From: Paracamarosporium sp. OC-R06-R3
Taxonomy: Eukaryota; Ascomycota; Dothideomycetes; Pleosporales; Didymosphaeriaceae
DNA: 64,000 nucleotides
Reading direction: 5' to 3'
Assembly: GCA_019828545.1 (NCBI GenBank)
Contig: JACVRA010000303.1
Coordinates: 296,512 to 360,511, forward strand
In this document: in pieces, positions 24,578-35,648 of the stretch
Layout of the letters: the number at the start of each line of letters is the position of its first letter
How positions within the stretch are numbered: position 1 is the first letter of the stretch
Program-made: the position numbers and the translations under genes
Notes under the pieces: generated by a model
Database searches by the model: none
Told to the model about the DNA's origin: nothing
What the model saw: the letters and a program-made list of their open reading frames with translations, nothing else

Positions 24578-25602
24578 AATACATGATCTATTTATTGCTC
24601 GTCGCGACTTGTTCGCTAGCAGCAGTCTCTCTGACCAGGTACCCGGGTGTGCAGCAGCGGAAACCGCACTGCATGCGATAGGAGACTGGAGAAGACGTGC
24701 TACGATAATATACCCTCACTTGTTACGTCTTCACAATTACTGAGCGCACCTCCCCGATTCGTGTCTATTCTGGTCTAATTTTTCTTCACAAAGTCTTATC
24801 CTTGGAATTTTGTTCGTTGATGCGCAAGCGTGTGTTTGCTGATCTAGAGGTAATGTCCGTGGTTGACGGGTGATGTCCGTCTCGCGATGAATAAGCATGT
24901 CCGGTTCCTATGCGTCTCCACACTGCATTTCTAACACACCGATCAAGCGTCGTGGTAAACAACGAAGGCAACTCTCTAACTCGATCTATTCGTTTATCGA
25001 TCTTGTCTGTTCTTAAAAAGGGATGTTGTTTAATCGTACACAGCTAGCGCGATGCCACTAACACAGAACACTATCCACTAGCGACGGAGCATCGAACTAC
25101 GTTAACCATCTACTCGCACAATGCTCAAGCACAACCTATTTTCCCCTCGCTGACTGATGTCTCAGGTTACGAAATGCTCGGATGATCTATCCATCAGTAA
25201 TTCTATTCAGCTCAGACGAAGCGCTCGCCGATGCCAAGCGTCAGCTCAGCTCCGGACTCGAAAGAGGTAGTCGGGAGGAGACCATCTTACCGGCACTGCG
25301 AACACCAGTACAGCTCGCAGCTTCATCAGCAAAGTCCATGAAACTAAGAGTGCCATTGCAACTCCGAAGCTTTTGGGCCTGTTATATAATGCTTCGTAGC
25401 AGCACTGGTATGGCATCATTACTTGCAGTTCTTTTCGCTTCGCTATCTTCACTCCTTTTTTCTAGCCGTTCGTTCATTACATTTGTTACTTAGCACTCAC
25501 TTCATTCGCTCGTTAAATCTTATCACTCACCTATTCGTTCGTTACATCATACATTACTAGTCCGCTTGCTATCCAAGATCCAAGTCGACGACTTCCTTCG
25601 AC
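24578..25602. other. Intergenic, no gene recognised
   Basis: About 1 kb. The last 150 bases have degenerate copies of a TTCGTTCGTTACAT-like word with CACTCAC between them, in the leader of the next gene. No coding sequence recognised. Confidence 0.5.
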
Positions 25603-26794
25603 ATGTTCACTTCTCCCTCAAAGCTCCTCCTCGGAGCTGCGTTCGCCGCTACGACACTGCTTGACCTCGCGCTCGCGGCGGACTGCTTCAGTGGACCCTT
25701 TGCTCCAATCCACGCCATTGGTGAAACGAAGCCAAGCGAGGACAAAAACATGGTACCATTCTGTTCTACCCTTCACGATGTCGGTGTCCCAGTCACCGGC
25801 CTCGACGTCTGGTACGACGAAAGGGAAGGTATCAACGCCATCCAAATTCAATACGCCAATGGAGACAAGCACGGCGTCTTCGGAGTTCCAGGCTCCTCTC
25901 CCCAGCACCGCGCCATCGACTGGGATTATTCCAAGGCCTTCATCGACTCGTTCAGCCTCTGGGGCAACGGTGGAGGCGGTAAGCTCGGAAACATCCGCAT
26001 GGTGCTCACCGATGGTCGCGAGTTCGACGTTGGCAACAGGCAGGACACGCGCTCCAAGAAGACCGAATGGGTCATCGATGTCGGCGCCGGCGTCATGCTT
26101 GGCTTCGGCGGCTGGGGCGGCAACGACATCAAGCAAGGTTTTGCGCTCTTCCTCAAGAGCCAAATCGACCACATCACGATGACAGACCCCGTCTTCGACG
26201 ACTCCCCCGAGAACCTGAACGCCCAGCAGAAGTAAGTTCCCCCTTTCCTCTCACCACATCCTCCACACCAACTAACACGCTTGTCCGCCCAGGGGCATCG
26301 AAATGCAAGTAGTCGACAGCTACGACCACCAAAACGACCTCAACGCAACCATAAACTGGAGCTTCGAAACCTCAGTCAACGTCCACACCTCCGTGACGAC
26401 CAGCACCTCCATCACCAAAACCTTCGGCACCTCCGTCTCCATCAACTGGGAAGCCTCCATCCTCGCCTTCAGCGTAGGCGGCGGCGTAGACCTCTCATAC
26501 GAGTACTCTGAGACCAACGAGAAAGTCGAAACCAAGGAGCAGGACATCACGCGCACGATTACCTACGAGGCGCCGATTAAGTCTGGCAAGCATGTCTGGT
26601 GCCAGGCGACGGCTAAGAGCGGGAAGAGCGATCTCGGATACACGGCCACGATCAATGTGCTGCTGAAGGATGGGAGTAGCTGGAGCTGGAAGGAGCATGG
26701 CACGTATAGTCAGCAGGCTTGGGGCGAGACGAGCTCGCATTGTCAGGAGAAGCCGTTTTCGAATGCGAGGAGGTCGATTGAGTGGCATGCTTGA
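25603..26794 (+). CDS. Secreted jacalin-like / aerolysin-like beta-pore-forming protein
   Basis: Probable secreted pore-forming protein. Exons 25603-26231 and 26293-26794, with a 61-bp intron (GTAAGT...CCAG), give 376 residues. Residues 1-25 form a signal peptide ending LALA. Residues about 30-150 resemble a jacalin-like carbohydrate-binding fold (repeated short strands, DSFSLWGNGGGG, GGWGGND). From about 215 the protein has the aerolysin-type pattern: long Thr/Ser-rich strands (SVTTSTSITKTFGTS) with an alternating polar/apolar insert (WEASILAFSVGGG) that would form the membrane hairpin. This two-domain order is known from Dln1/natterin-like proteins. Single gene, no immunity partner or cluster seen. 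No breaks. Target membrane and toxicity are not shown by sequence; it could also act in the fungus itself. Confidence 0.7.
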
Positions 26795-27948
26795 GGGCGT
26801 GCTGGGCGCGAGATAGGGGGGTTGAGAGGTGTGTGAGGTGGTTGTGAGATGGGGATGGAGAGGTGGAGGGGAGAGGGAAGGGAGGGGGTTCGAGTTTGGT
26901 TAGCTAGTTGCGTTGATTTGTTTGTAGTTCTATCTTGATCGGAAATTACTCTATCTAGACCAGAATCAAGAAGAACTGTTATCATCGCCACTCCTTGCCA
27001 TGCAGAAATTATATTGAATCCACAGACTGTAAGATTTGGAAGGATAACATAGTCGAACGTGGAATCGGGTTGCGATGATACCGAGAGTGTGATGTGAAAG
27101 TATCACTTGACAAAATGTGAGAAATAGTGTCGGGGAAATGCCGCAAGGAAACAGTTGCAGGATAGTGGTTGAAAGTTCTTTGTGCGAAAGAGGCCTAGAA
27201 ATTGACTTCCCAACCTTTCTCTTACCTCGCCGTCGACCTGGGAGTACTGTTCATGAATTTTCTGTCGAACTGTCAATCCCTGTCATGGCACTGATCAGCG
27301 GAAAAGTTGAATGAGATATGATGAACATCGATCGATTAAATTAGCTACAGCTGATTTCATGGTTCCTTTGCTTACCCGTGAGTTGAAGGACCGTGTGGAA
27401 GATCTGGGATTAGAACGAACATTAACTCCAGACTCTGCATACCGATCAGAACGAACATCAACGCTAAATATCACGCCCTTCGAGACTTTACTAATATGTA
27501 CATGCGATATTAAATTGAGGACTGACCTCATCCACTATGCTGACGCTAGCCAAAAACTTGTCCTATCACGTGATGTAATATCTGTACCGCTACCAATTGC
27601 CGCAAACGACCGATTTTGTAAAGTTAGTCACGACTAGTTTAGCCTATAGTAGTGCATTGCGTAGACTAAGTCCGCATATGTCCGACTACATACCGCTGCC
27701 TGACGTTGAGATGGTATCTGCCTATGCCTTATAGCAGCCTGGAGCATCATACCTGGGCACTAATACTGGATGAAACGCCGGAGATGTGTATCGCCCGAGC
27801 ATAAGTGCAAAAACATCATGTATAAAGAGCGCAGGAAAATGAAAGTCACTGCATCATCGTGACAACCACATTCAACAGCCCATAAAACCAACCTGATAAC
27901 CAATTCAATCTTGTTCTCCCATACTTACTCGCACACAACACAAGCACA
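26795..27948. other. Intergenic, no gene recognised
   Basis: About 1.15 kb. A 108-codon plus-strand frame at 27311-27637 and its antisense partner have no recognisable content. GA-rich DNA follows the pore-forming gene. The last 100 bases are a CA-rich leader before the SDR start. Confidence 0.5.
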
Positions 27949-28749
27949 ATGTCCGCCAAAGACCAGCTCAAATACACAAACAAGCTGCTCAACTCGCGCG
28001 TCCTCATCATCGGCGGCTCCACCGGCCTAGGCTACGGCGTCGCAGAAGCAACCCTCGAACACGGCGCCCTCGTCGCCATCGCCTCCAGCAACGAATCGCG
28101 CGTCCAATCCGCCGCCTCCAAGCTAAAAGAAGCGTATCCCTCCTACGCATCCAACATCCACGGCCTCACCGTAAACCTATCCAACCATGACACCCTCGAG
28201 CAAGAACTCGACAGCATCCTCAAGCACGCCACAGAAACCCTAGGCGGAAAACTCGACCACGTCGTCTTCACTGCCGCCGACCCCCTAGACATAATGAAAC
28301 TAAGCGACATGAGTGTCGCACGCATCCACAAAGCCGGCACAATCCGCTGGCTCGCGCCTCTCCTCCTCGCAAAGTACATACCCACGTACGTCAACTCGTC
28401 GTACCGCTCCTCCTACAGCATCACGACAGGCGGCATCAGCGAGAAGCCCGCCCCAGGATGGTCCGTCATCGCGTCGTACGCTGGCGGGCACCACTCCATG
28501 GTGCGCAATCTGGCGCTCGAATTGAAGCCTATCCGTGTGAATGGGGTGAGCCCCGGCGTCGTGGATACGACGCTGTGGAAGATGAGCGACGAGCAGAAAC
28601 AGGCGCTGTTTGAGCGGTGCAAGAAGACCTTGATGACGGGGAGGGTCCCGACTGCTGAGGATGTCGCTGAGAGTTTCTTGGCTATCATGAAGGATTGGAA
28701 TATGGATGCTAGTATGGTGCGGACGGATGGGGGGAGTCTGTTCATGTGA
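27949..28749 (+). CDS. Short-chain dehydrogenase/reductase with altered catalytic Lys
   Basis: NAD(P)-dependent oxidoreductase of the SDR superfamily, 266 residues, no intron. The dinucleotide loop GGSTGLG is at 22-28. The catalytic region has the Tyr at 177 (SYAGGHH), but the residue four places on is His181 instead of the usual Lys of YxxxK; a Ser at 157 fits the Ser of the triad. The following RNLALELKPIRVNGVSPG is the normal SDR helix and strand, so the frame is right and the change is real. Some fungal SDR subgroups relax this Lys. The gene is convergent with the cyclase gene, 137 bases apart. Substrate unknown. Confidence 0.85.
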   Translation: MSAKDQLKYTNKLLNSRVLIIGGSTGLGYGVAEATLEHGALVAIASSNESRVQSAASKLKEAYPSYASNIHGLTVNLSNHDTLEQELDSILKHATETLGGKLDHVVFTAADPLDIMKLSDMSVARIHKAGTIRWLAPLLLAKYIPTYVNSSYRSSYSITTGGISEKPAPGWSVIASYAGGHHSMVRNLALELKPIRVNGVSPGVVDTTLWKMSDEQKQALFERCKKTLMTGRVPTAEDVAESFLAIMKDWNMDASMVRTDGGSLFM

Positions 28750-28886
28750 GGGGGTGATGGTTAGGTTGGGAGAAGGCAGGTAGGTGAGCATGAACGTAGA
28801 AGAAATTATCTTGGAAGATGTAGAACAACGAAGACCACATAGACAATGATAACACAGAAAAGCATTTAACATGCGCTGTTCATGGC

Positions 28887-29973
28887 TTAAAAAATGGCAA
28901 TCGCACCAGGTGGACTTCCAATCCCGCCTTTTACATGCAGCGGTGCGCTCGTCAGGAAAAACGTGTACCGCTTCTTCTGCTTGCACACTTCGCTCAGCTT
29001 CTCCATGTCCCACATTTCACCTATAGGAGATCCCCATTGCACGAGGAGCCATTCGTGCAAGCACCATCCTTCTTCGAGCTTCGGCGGCCACGATTCGAAC
29101 GCGACGGTATCGCCCACGACCGCAGCGAAGTGGTGGTCGTATAGCCATCGGACAGACTTCTCGCTGCCTTGCAAGCCGATGGCAATGCTGTTCTCCTGGG
29201 TCCCGGATTTTCGTTCGGATTGCGACGCATTGCTGTCATATGTTAGTGCAGCTCATATATCATACTAGTAACGTAGAACCTACTTATGCCACCTCACATA
29301 GCCGCTCCTAATCAACAAGATATCACCAGGCCGCGTCGTAGTTCCCTGCCACTTCAACGCCGCATCGAGCTCGTCAACCAGAATCTCATGTCTCGACACC
29401 GGACTTGGCGCCTTCCCCTTATGCTCCTCATACCACCCCAGCCAATCGACGAGCACACCCCTTCCTACAATGCCGCCTCTCTCGCACCACTTGTGTATCC
29501 CGTTCGCATCCGTATTCACCGCTTCTTCGTGCGTCAAGTTATTGTAGTATTTCCCCGTTGCCTGGTGCGCGAAGTGCTTCAAGCTATCCCACTGGCTCCC
29601 AGACTGCGTGTTGATGTACAGTTCGTCATCCAGGGCCTTGAATTTGATAGTTTCATTGAGGTCGAGCTTCTTATGGTTGAACTCCTTGCGGTTGAAGCCG
29701 GGGAACTGGACGTTGTGAAGCGGCCAGTCGAGCTGGATGTGCTCGCCGGACTGGATCTCGCGCGATGCAGCCTGCACGACGGACGGCGTGAGGAGATTGA
29801 GAGCTGTATGTGCTGTGAGACTTGCGATGGTAATGCAATTGCGTGGTTCACGTACTTCCGCACTCGTCTCTTTTTCCGTCTTTGTTGAAGAAGCCCCAAA
29901 GACATCCTTGCGGCTGTCCTTCTACCTTTGGGAGCTCGTCGAATGCAGGGAATTCGTGCTGTGGTTCTGCCAT
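28887..29973 (-). CDS. Cyclase-family metal-dependent hydrolase (kynurenine formamidase-like)
   Basis: Member of the fungal cyclase family (the kynurenine formamidase fold). Three exons on the minus strand, 29973-29856, 29803-29284 and 29232-28887, with introns of 52 and 51 bp, give 327 residues. Splicing restores the typical opening RDECGTLNLLTP after QGCLWGFF, and the second junction gives RWHNNASQSERKS. The motif SGSQWDSLKHFAHQ holds the Asp and His expected to bind the metal, in the variant fungal form of HxGTHxDxxxH. RPGDILLIRSGY and VAFESWP are further family segments. Reaction unknown: relatives hydrolyse amides, esters or lactones. Convergent with the SDR; a shared pathway is possible but not shown. 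Confidence 0.82.
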
Positions 29974-30857
29974 GGTGCTCGTCAATGTAGACGCAATCGC
30001 AGACAGGCGGTTTTGAGCGGTCTTCAACATGGGTGGAATTTGGCTGTATGGTAAACAATGCGCACACGATAAATAGCCATTGCGGGGAGCATTAAAGCTG
30101 GATTCGGTTCCTCCATGGTGGGTATTGACCCCGCAGATGCTGTGGACTTTAGTGCATCGTGTGTGACGTTGCAGAGACGGCTCGGGAAGGATGCTTGCAA
30201 TGAGTCGCTTTGTCTGACCGAGTAGCGGCCGAGGACCCTGGATGCATGTGGACCTATTCGCTAGTGGTGTCCACCTCACGAGGGGTTGTGGAGACGCAAT
30301 GCTCCACAAAACTCGTGCATGCTTGATCAGATCACGAGCTTCACGCGGATTTCAAAGCAATGTCTCACTTTCTTCAAAGTAAATGGTCGATCGATTTTCT
30401 GTCTTCGTATTCATTTTCTGCAAGCTATTATTGGGGCAATAATGGTACTACCTTCCAAGGGTTGCTAATATTAAAACGAAGGTCTGTCGTATCACGAAAA
30501 CAACTTTTAGCTATTTCTCAGATCTAAAAACATCGAGGTAACTGCAAGCGCCAACAAGCTCTGGCCTATAATGTTCGCGGATGTCACGCTTGGGTTTTAC
30601 CTCTTTAGTATGTCTAACATTGGACAGTCGCCCGCCATGGCGACCATGCTGGGGCAGTCTTTTGTTTTCGTACATATGTCGTGCAAACATACATCCAGCT
30701 TCACCAGAACAGTCATTGAAGAAATAGCTTGGTCAATTTGATTTCTGTACCGGTCACCCGAAGGCAACAAATTCTATTCAAGATTCAGTCATCGTACAGT
30801 ATAACCTCCATTTGCCTGAAACAATCAGCAACAAAAAACACTACATCTCCCAAATCC
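29974..30857. other. Intergenic, no gene recognised
   Basis: About 0.9 kb between the cyclase start and the end of the next minus-strand gene. Short open frames only; AT-rich in the second half. Confidence 0.5.
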
Positions 30858-31428
30858 CTACAACCTCCTACCGCTCGCTCCCAAACTCGGCACCGTAAAC
30901 CCCCTCTTCCTCCCCCTCACCCCCTCAATCCCCTCCACCAAACTCGCAGCGCTCTTCCCCCGCTTGACCTCGAACCTCCCCGCCTCCAACAACCTCTTCT
31001 TGCTCTCTACTTCACCCACTAACTCATCACTCTGCTCCATCAGCCTCTTAACTGCTTCTTCAAATCCTACCTCACTGTCTGCCCTTAGCCATGGCTTCAT
31101 CACCCTCCTACCCTGCTCCTTGCGATCAACGAAGATAGTGATTTTGTACTTGTGCAGGTTGCTGTCGCGGCTGTAGCAGGAGCAGTACGGATAGCCGCAG
31201 ATAGAGGGCTCGCTTACTGCGATGAAGATCTTCGAGGGGGTGAGGTCGGGGCGTACGGTTTGGAAGAGGTGGGATAGGTTTGCTGGGGTGATTAGTGTAT
31301 GAGGGGTGATGTGAGGGGAGACAGGTGGGCTGCGTACCGATGAGGGAGTCGAGCTGCTGGCCGGGGATCCTGCCGCTTAGAGAGAGGCGGAGGCGCTCTT
31401 CTAGGAAAGCGTGCATTGCGTCTGCCAT
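30858..31428 (-). CDS. Hypothetical small protein, 171 residues
   Basis: Two exons, 31428-31338 and 31282-30858, with a 55-bp intron (GTACGC...CCAG), give 171 residues. Exon 1 (MADAMHAFLEERLRLSLSG) is helical. Exon 2 has a Cys-rich patch, CGYPYCSCYSRDSN, at about 62-75, then a Lys/Glu-rich helical C-terminus ending in a basic GRKRG-type tail. No signal peptide or membrane helix. I do not recognise the family. The in-frame joining and coding-like composition support a real gene. Confidence 0.6.
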
Positions 31429-32055
31429 TTTGGATGGATGGTTGTGTTGCTTGAGGGGTGTGCTGAGTTTGAGTTGCTGAAGAGTTTCCGAGGAGTAGTC
31501 GTGAAGCTCATGTTGGAGGAAGACCACATAGACTTAGCAACTGTGCCATGAATTCAAGGGAAGGATTCATTGATCTTCGCGACATGGTGAATAATTGTTG
31601 CGTTTGTGGTATGACGTCTGAGATGAAGTGGACAAACCTCCACGTCTCATTATTCCTAAGCGCAGTATTCGTAACACCTGTCACGAACACGTTGAATGAC
31701 GATTCGACTTTCGTTAGCGTGGTGTATGGTAACGTAACTCACGATTTGCAAGATTCGGTGATTGTGTTGCCCAGGTCATGTGTTTACACTTTCGTGCTTG
31801 AGCAAACTGAACCTCGCCGATTGTGTACTAAGTAATTCTGTGCCAACTTCACGAAAACAAATGTGTCCTGAAATTAAGAGTAGAACTGTATTGATTGACG
31901 AGCCCTAGCATTGGCAACATACACAATCGCGACTACAAATCTAACTACAGAGACTGGGAAAGACTAGACGCTCTAGGTCCATGGAAAATATAATACACCC
32001 GTGAGAATGCAAAGAAAAACAAAACCCTTCACAATCCTGAAAGTAATACCCCAAC
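31429..32055. other. Intergenic, no gene recognised
   Basis: About 0.6 kb, AT-rich. A 95-codon plus-strand frame at 31548-31835 looks random. Confidence 0.45.
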
Positions 32056-32710
32056 TTAAACTTCTTGTTCCTTCGACCCAGATGTTAACCCGGGACCGCC
32101 CAATTGTAATTTCCCACCGGTAAGAAAAATGGCTGGGGTGAAGCCCAGCGTGTCAGTAAAACCCCCTATTGGAGCAAAGCTATGCGCTGTCTAAGTGACA
32201 GTAGTTGTATCTCATTCGTTGCCTGGGTATGATGTAGACCCATTGACGTTCGTTGGATTTACCCAACTAAACTGATATGTTCCATTGACTGGAGCTGCTC
32301 CATTGCACCATGTTGACATAGGTAAAGAAGGAATACTTGAGAGCAGGTGCTGGGGTCGGAGAAAGGGAAGGCGGAGAGACAAATGCGCGTTTATAGAAAA
32401 GGTAAGAACATCCGTAGACAGAGCAATGAATAATGGTGAAGCTGAACGCATCCTCTGACTGGTAGACGATAGGTCCAATTACCCGTCGGGGAGGTATTGA
32501 AGGATCTAGCACAAGATATTCGCCTTCTGTAGAGCGGGTGTTAAGCTAGGTGTGGGACACCGTCGGGTCGGCTCCGGAGTAGAGCTGCCACGTTACTAAG
32601 CTGGGAATCTGAATGGCTCTGCTCGCCGTTGTTCCTTTGTCGTCATTGCAAATATGTGGCTTGTTGAGGAAGCGAGGAGTAATACAGCAGTTGAATATCT
32701 TACTTCCTAT
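32056..32710 (-). pseudogene. Unrecognised protein gene, decayed
   Basis: Minus-strand coding-like sequence starting after a possible acceptor (TTTCTAG). One frame from 32710 runs through KGTTASRAIQIPSLVTWQL and EGEYLVLDPSIPPRRVIG with a single TAG at 32548. Near 32.3 kb the sense continues in a second frame (NGTYQFSWVNPTNVNG, then AHSFAPIGGFTDTLG, FLTGGKLQLGGPG) with TGA at 32214, TAG at 32193 and a final TAA at 32058. Each internal stop can be explained by a Trp or Gln codon changed by one transition. Composition is clearly protein-like and Gly-rich at the end. I cannot name the family; no signal peptide was located. Confidence 0.45.
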
Positions 32711-33383
32711 CTAGAAAGCTCTTTAAACAACAGAAGGTATGCAAGAGCGAACTGCAGGCTGCTTCATTCATGCGCGAGACCGTACGGTACTTGCAGCGCA
32801 GAAAGTGAAGGGTTTGATGGAGTTGTACCAGGATCAAGCAAGGCACAGAAGAACTGTGGAGATGGCCAGCCACGATATTTGTGGATATAGGCATACCCAC
32901 TATTTACAGACTAGGATCCGTGGTGTAAAGCATCAAGTTGCGGCAGGTGCAACTCCGAGTTATACCGGATCAGAGCGGGAAACATCACAGCCAGATCCAG
33001 CAGCCAGATCATATGGCCGCATATTCGTCTGCCTTCCAGTGTGTCTGTAAATGCTGGTGCTGAACGTGATCGGAAAAACGGACCCTTGTACGCGGGGCCA
33101 GACCGTGCGCGTCTTGGCGACGGACCTGTCGCTCCTGAAACAACATCTCCTTGACAACCACCGCTCAGCATCACCGACCCACTCCCCCGCGGCCGCTTCC
33201 CAGCCTTCTTTCCAAGGTCGCATACTTATTCAGTCATTCGTTATCCGCGCGCGTCACTCACACACACTCTTTCTCTTCGGCACACCACCGCCTCTCCACC
33301 CGCACCGTCCCGCTTGTTGCGTCTCCCTTTACCAGCCTCGTAGCGACCGCACGAACAGCCGCCCGTCTCCCGCCCGCGACAAG
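32711..33383. other. Upstream region of CHS7
   Basis: About 0.7 kb. Upstream exons of the decayed minus-strand gene could lie here but were not found. The last 200 bases are TC-rich, a typical leader before a strongly expressed fungal gene. Confidence 0.45.
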
Positions 33384-34483
33384 ATGGGCTTCGGCGACTT
33401 TACGACGATATGCAAGAAGGTCTCGATACCGCTGTGCGCCCTGGTCGGCCACCAGGAAATCAGCGGTAGCCGTGGCATTCAAGCCGAGTGCTACTCGCGC
33501 TCCCTGATGCTAGCCAACACGCTCATCTTCCAAGCCGCCAACGACTTCATGCACATCCTCGCCCTCGTCATGACGGTGGTCATGATCATTCACGTGCGGT
33601 CCAAATTCACTGCTGTCGGTACGTCTCCCTTGTTAGAAATCTGGGTCTCGCAGGCGCTAACACCACACAGGCCGCAAGGAGATCACGTCCTTTTTCTACA
33701 TCTACATGGGTCTGACCGTCATATCGCTCGTCCTCGATGCCGGCGTAACCCCGCCCGGTTCTGCCTCGTACCCATACTTTGCTGCCGCTCAGAACGGTCT
33801 CATCTCGGCTCTCTGCACCTGCTTGCTGATCAATGGCTTCGTCGGCTTCCAGCTGTACGAAGACGGGACGACACTCTCCGTCTGGCTTTTGCGCCTCAGC
33901 TCGCTCGCCATGTTCATCGTTTCCGGTGCCGTTTCGCTCCTCACTTTCAAGGACTGGGCGGGTTTGAGCCACGAGAACCCTGTCGGTGTCTTTGTGATCA
34001 CCTACATCATCAACGCTATAATGCTGTTCGTCTATCTTTGCAGTCAGATCCTCCTGGTCGTGGGGACGCTCGAAGATCGCTGGCCATTGGGCGACATCAC
34101 CTTTGGTGTCTTCTTCTTCGTCATCGGACAGGTCATCCTATACGTCTTCAGCGACACCATTTGTGAAGGTGTCCAGCACTATCTGGATGGCCTGTTCTTT
34201 GCCACAATCTGCAATTTGCTCGCCGTCATGATGGTCTACAAGGTAAATGATGTTCATGTATACCTGCGATGCCATAAGCTAACCATGTCAGTACTGGGAC
34301 TCAATCACTCGAGAAGATCTCGAGTTCTCCGTCGGCGTCAAAGCGCACAACTGGGAGGTCAAGGAGCTTCTGCCAGAAGAAGACAAGCGAGGCACCGTCT
34401 ACAACGAGTCCGAATATGCCCAATCGGTTTACCAACAACCTTATAACCATCGCGCATCCCACTATTCCGCTGTTGGGCATTGA
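33384..34483 (+). CDS. CHS7: Chitin synthase export chaperone CHS7
   Basis: Endoplasmic-reticulum membrane chaperone needed for export of a chitin synthase. Three exons, 33384-33618, 33671-34242 and 34292-34483, with introns of 52 and 49 bp, give 332 residues. It opens with MGFGDFTTICKKVSIPLCALVG, family-typical, and splicing gives SKFTAVGRKEITSFFYIY and MMVYKYWDSITREDLEF. Seven hydrophobic helices fit the known topology. The C-terminal tail is hydrophilic and acidic then Tyr/Gln-rich. Length is close to other mould CHS7 proteins. Works with the same wall-building system as Rom2/Rho1, although unlinked in regulation here. Confidence 0.93.
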
Positions 34484-35648
34484 TTTTTCCTTTTTTGATT
34501 TCTTATATTCTTCTTGATGATTCGCGAATACCTCTTCTGTTGTAACGCTTGCATGGCATGGAGTTCAGGCGTAAAAAGCGCAATATTCGCGGTGTAATGG
34601 CTGTGTATGCCAACAGAGGGTGGTTACGATGTGTAGGAAGTACTGGGACTAAAGCCGGGTTCTTGAATAGCAGGACTGCCATAGGTGTTTTGGTCAAGAC
34701 CCAGCGATATTGATAGCACGTATATAGTAATAGTAGTTAACAACACCTAAACCCAACAAGGAACATGACTTTTTTGGGTATCGAGTACATACTCCACAGA
34801 CCAGCCCCCACAAGGATTAATGTGAGCGTAGTTTCGGCAGGAATACAGTTCATCGCTCGTGCCTCGAGACGAGTCCATTGGCAAGCACGTAGCGAAAGGC
34901 ATTTAGAAACCTCGTGATGTCGCGTGGACGCGAGGTAACTTATACGAGATATGGCATCGTGGGCCGCAGCATATATAGCGGATACTGAAGGTACCTGAGA
35001 GCCTCGTGTCGAGCTCGTGTCGAGACCGCATGGCTGGACATGGAGGGCTCGCATCGGCGCCAGCCCCAAAATACCAGCCCTCTTCAGCCCAGCCCCAGCA
35101 GCCACTCCACCGGGATGTCCAAAAACAGCAAAGCCGGCGCGAACACCATGACATTCCTACTACGCGACAGATCTAGAAACGCGCCCGACATACTCTAAGC
35201 AGAAAGGCCAACGGCGTCCGTCACGGGCTCAGCGCCGACGTTCTGTTGACACCATGAAAAAAGGAGTGCCCATGTGCCGCGTGTTTTGCTGAGCATGGGC
35301 GGGGTGGAGGATCAAGGCGGGGCGCCGCGGGGGAGCTTTATATACAGCTCATAGCCGCTGCTATGGCCCGCAGGCCATTTATCCTTCCTTTGCGAATCCC
35401 TCTTCATTCTTAATTGCTCCAAAGAATTGTACAGCGAGAGGATCCTTTTGACTATAACCAATTTGTATTCGGGTACGCAACATCCGCCTCCTCACTGCCG
35501 TAGCTCCCAGACCGCGAAAGCAGCGTGGTTAACGCATTGCAGATACCCAAGCTTAGTATAACCGGTGGCTCGACCAATTGCAAAGCTATATCTCTGGGCT
35601 TCGCAGCTCCAGAACGAAAATTGAACCTCAGATCTCCCGTCGCACACC
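34484..35648. other. Intergenic, DAK promoter
   Basis: About 1.2 kb. Contains a TATATA element near 35337 and pyrimidine-rich leader sequence before the kinase. No coding sequence recognised. Confidence 0.5.

Noticed and set aside
27311..27637. 108-codon plus-strand frame
   Set aside because: No family features; an antisense frame of similar quality exists over the same bases.
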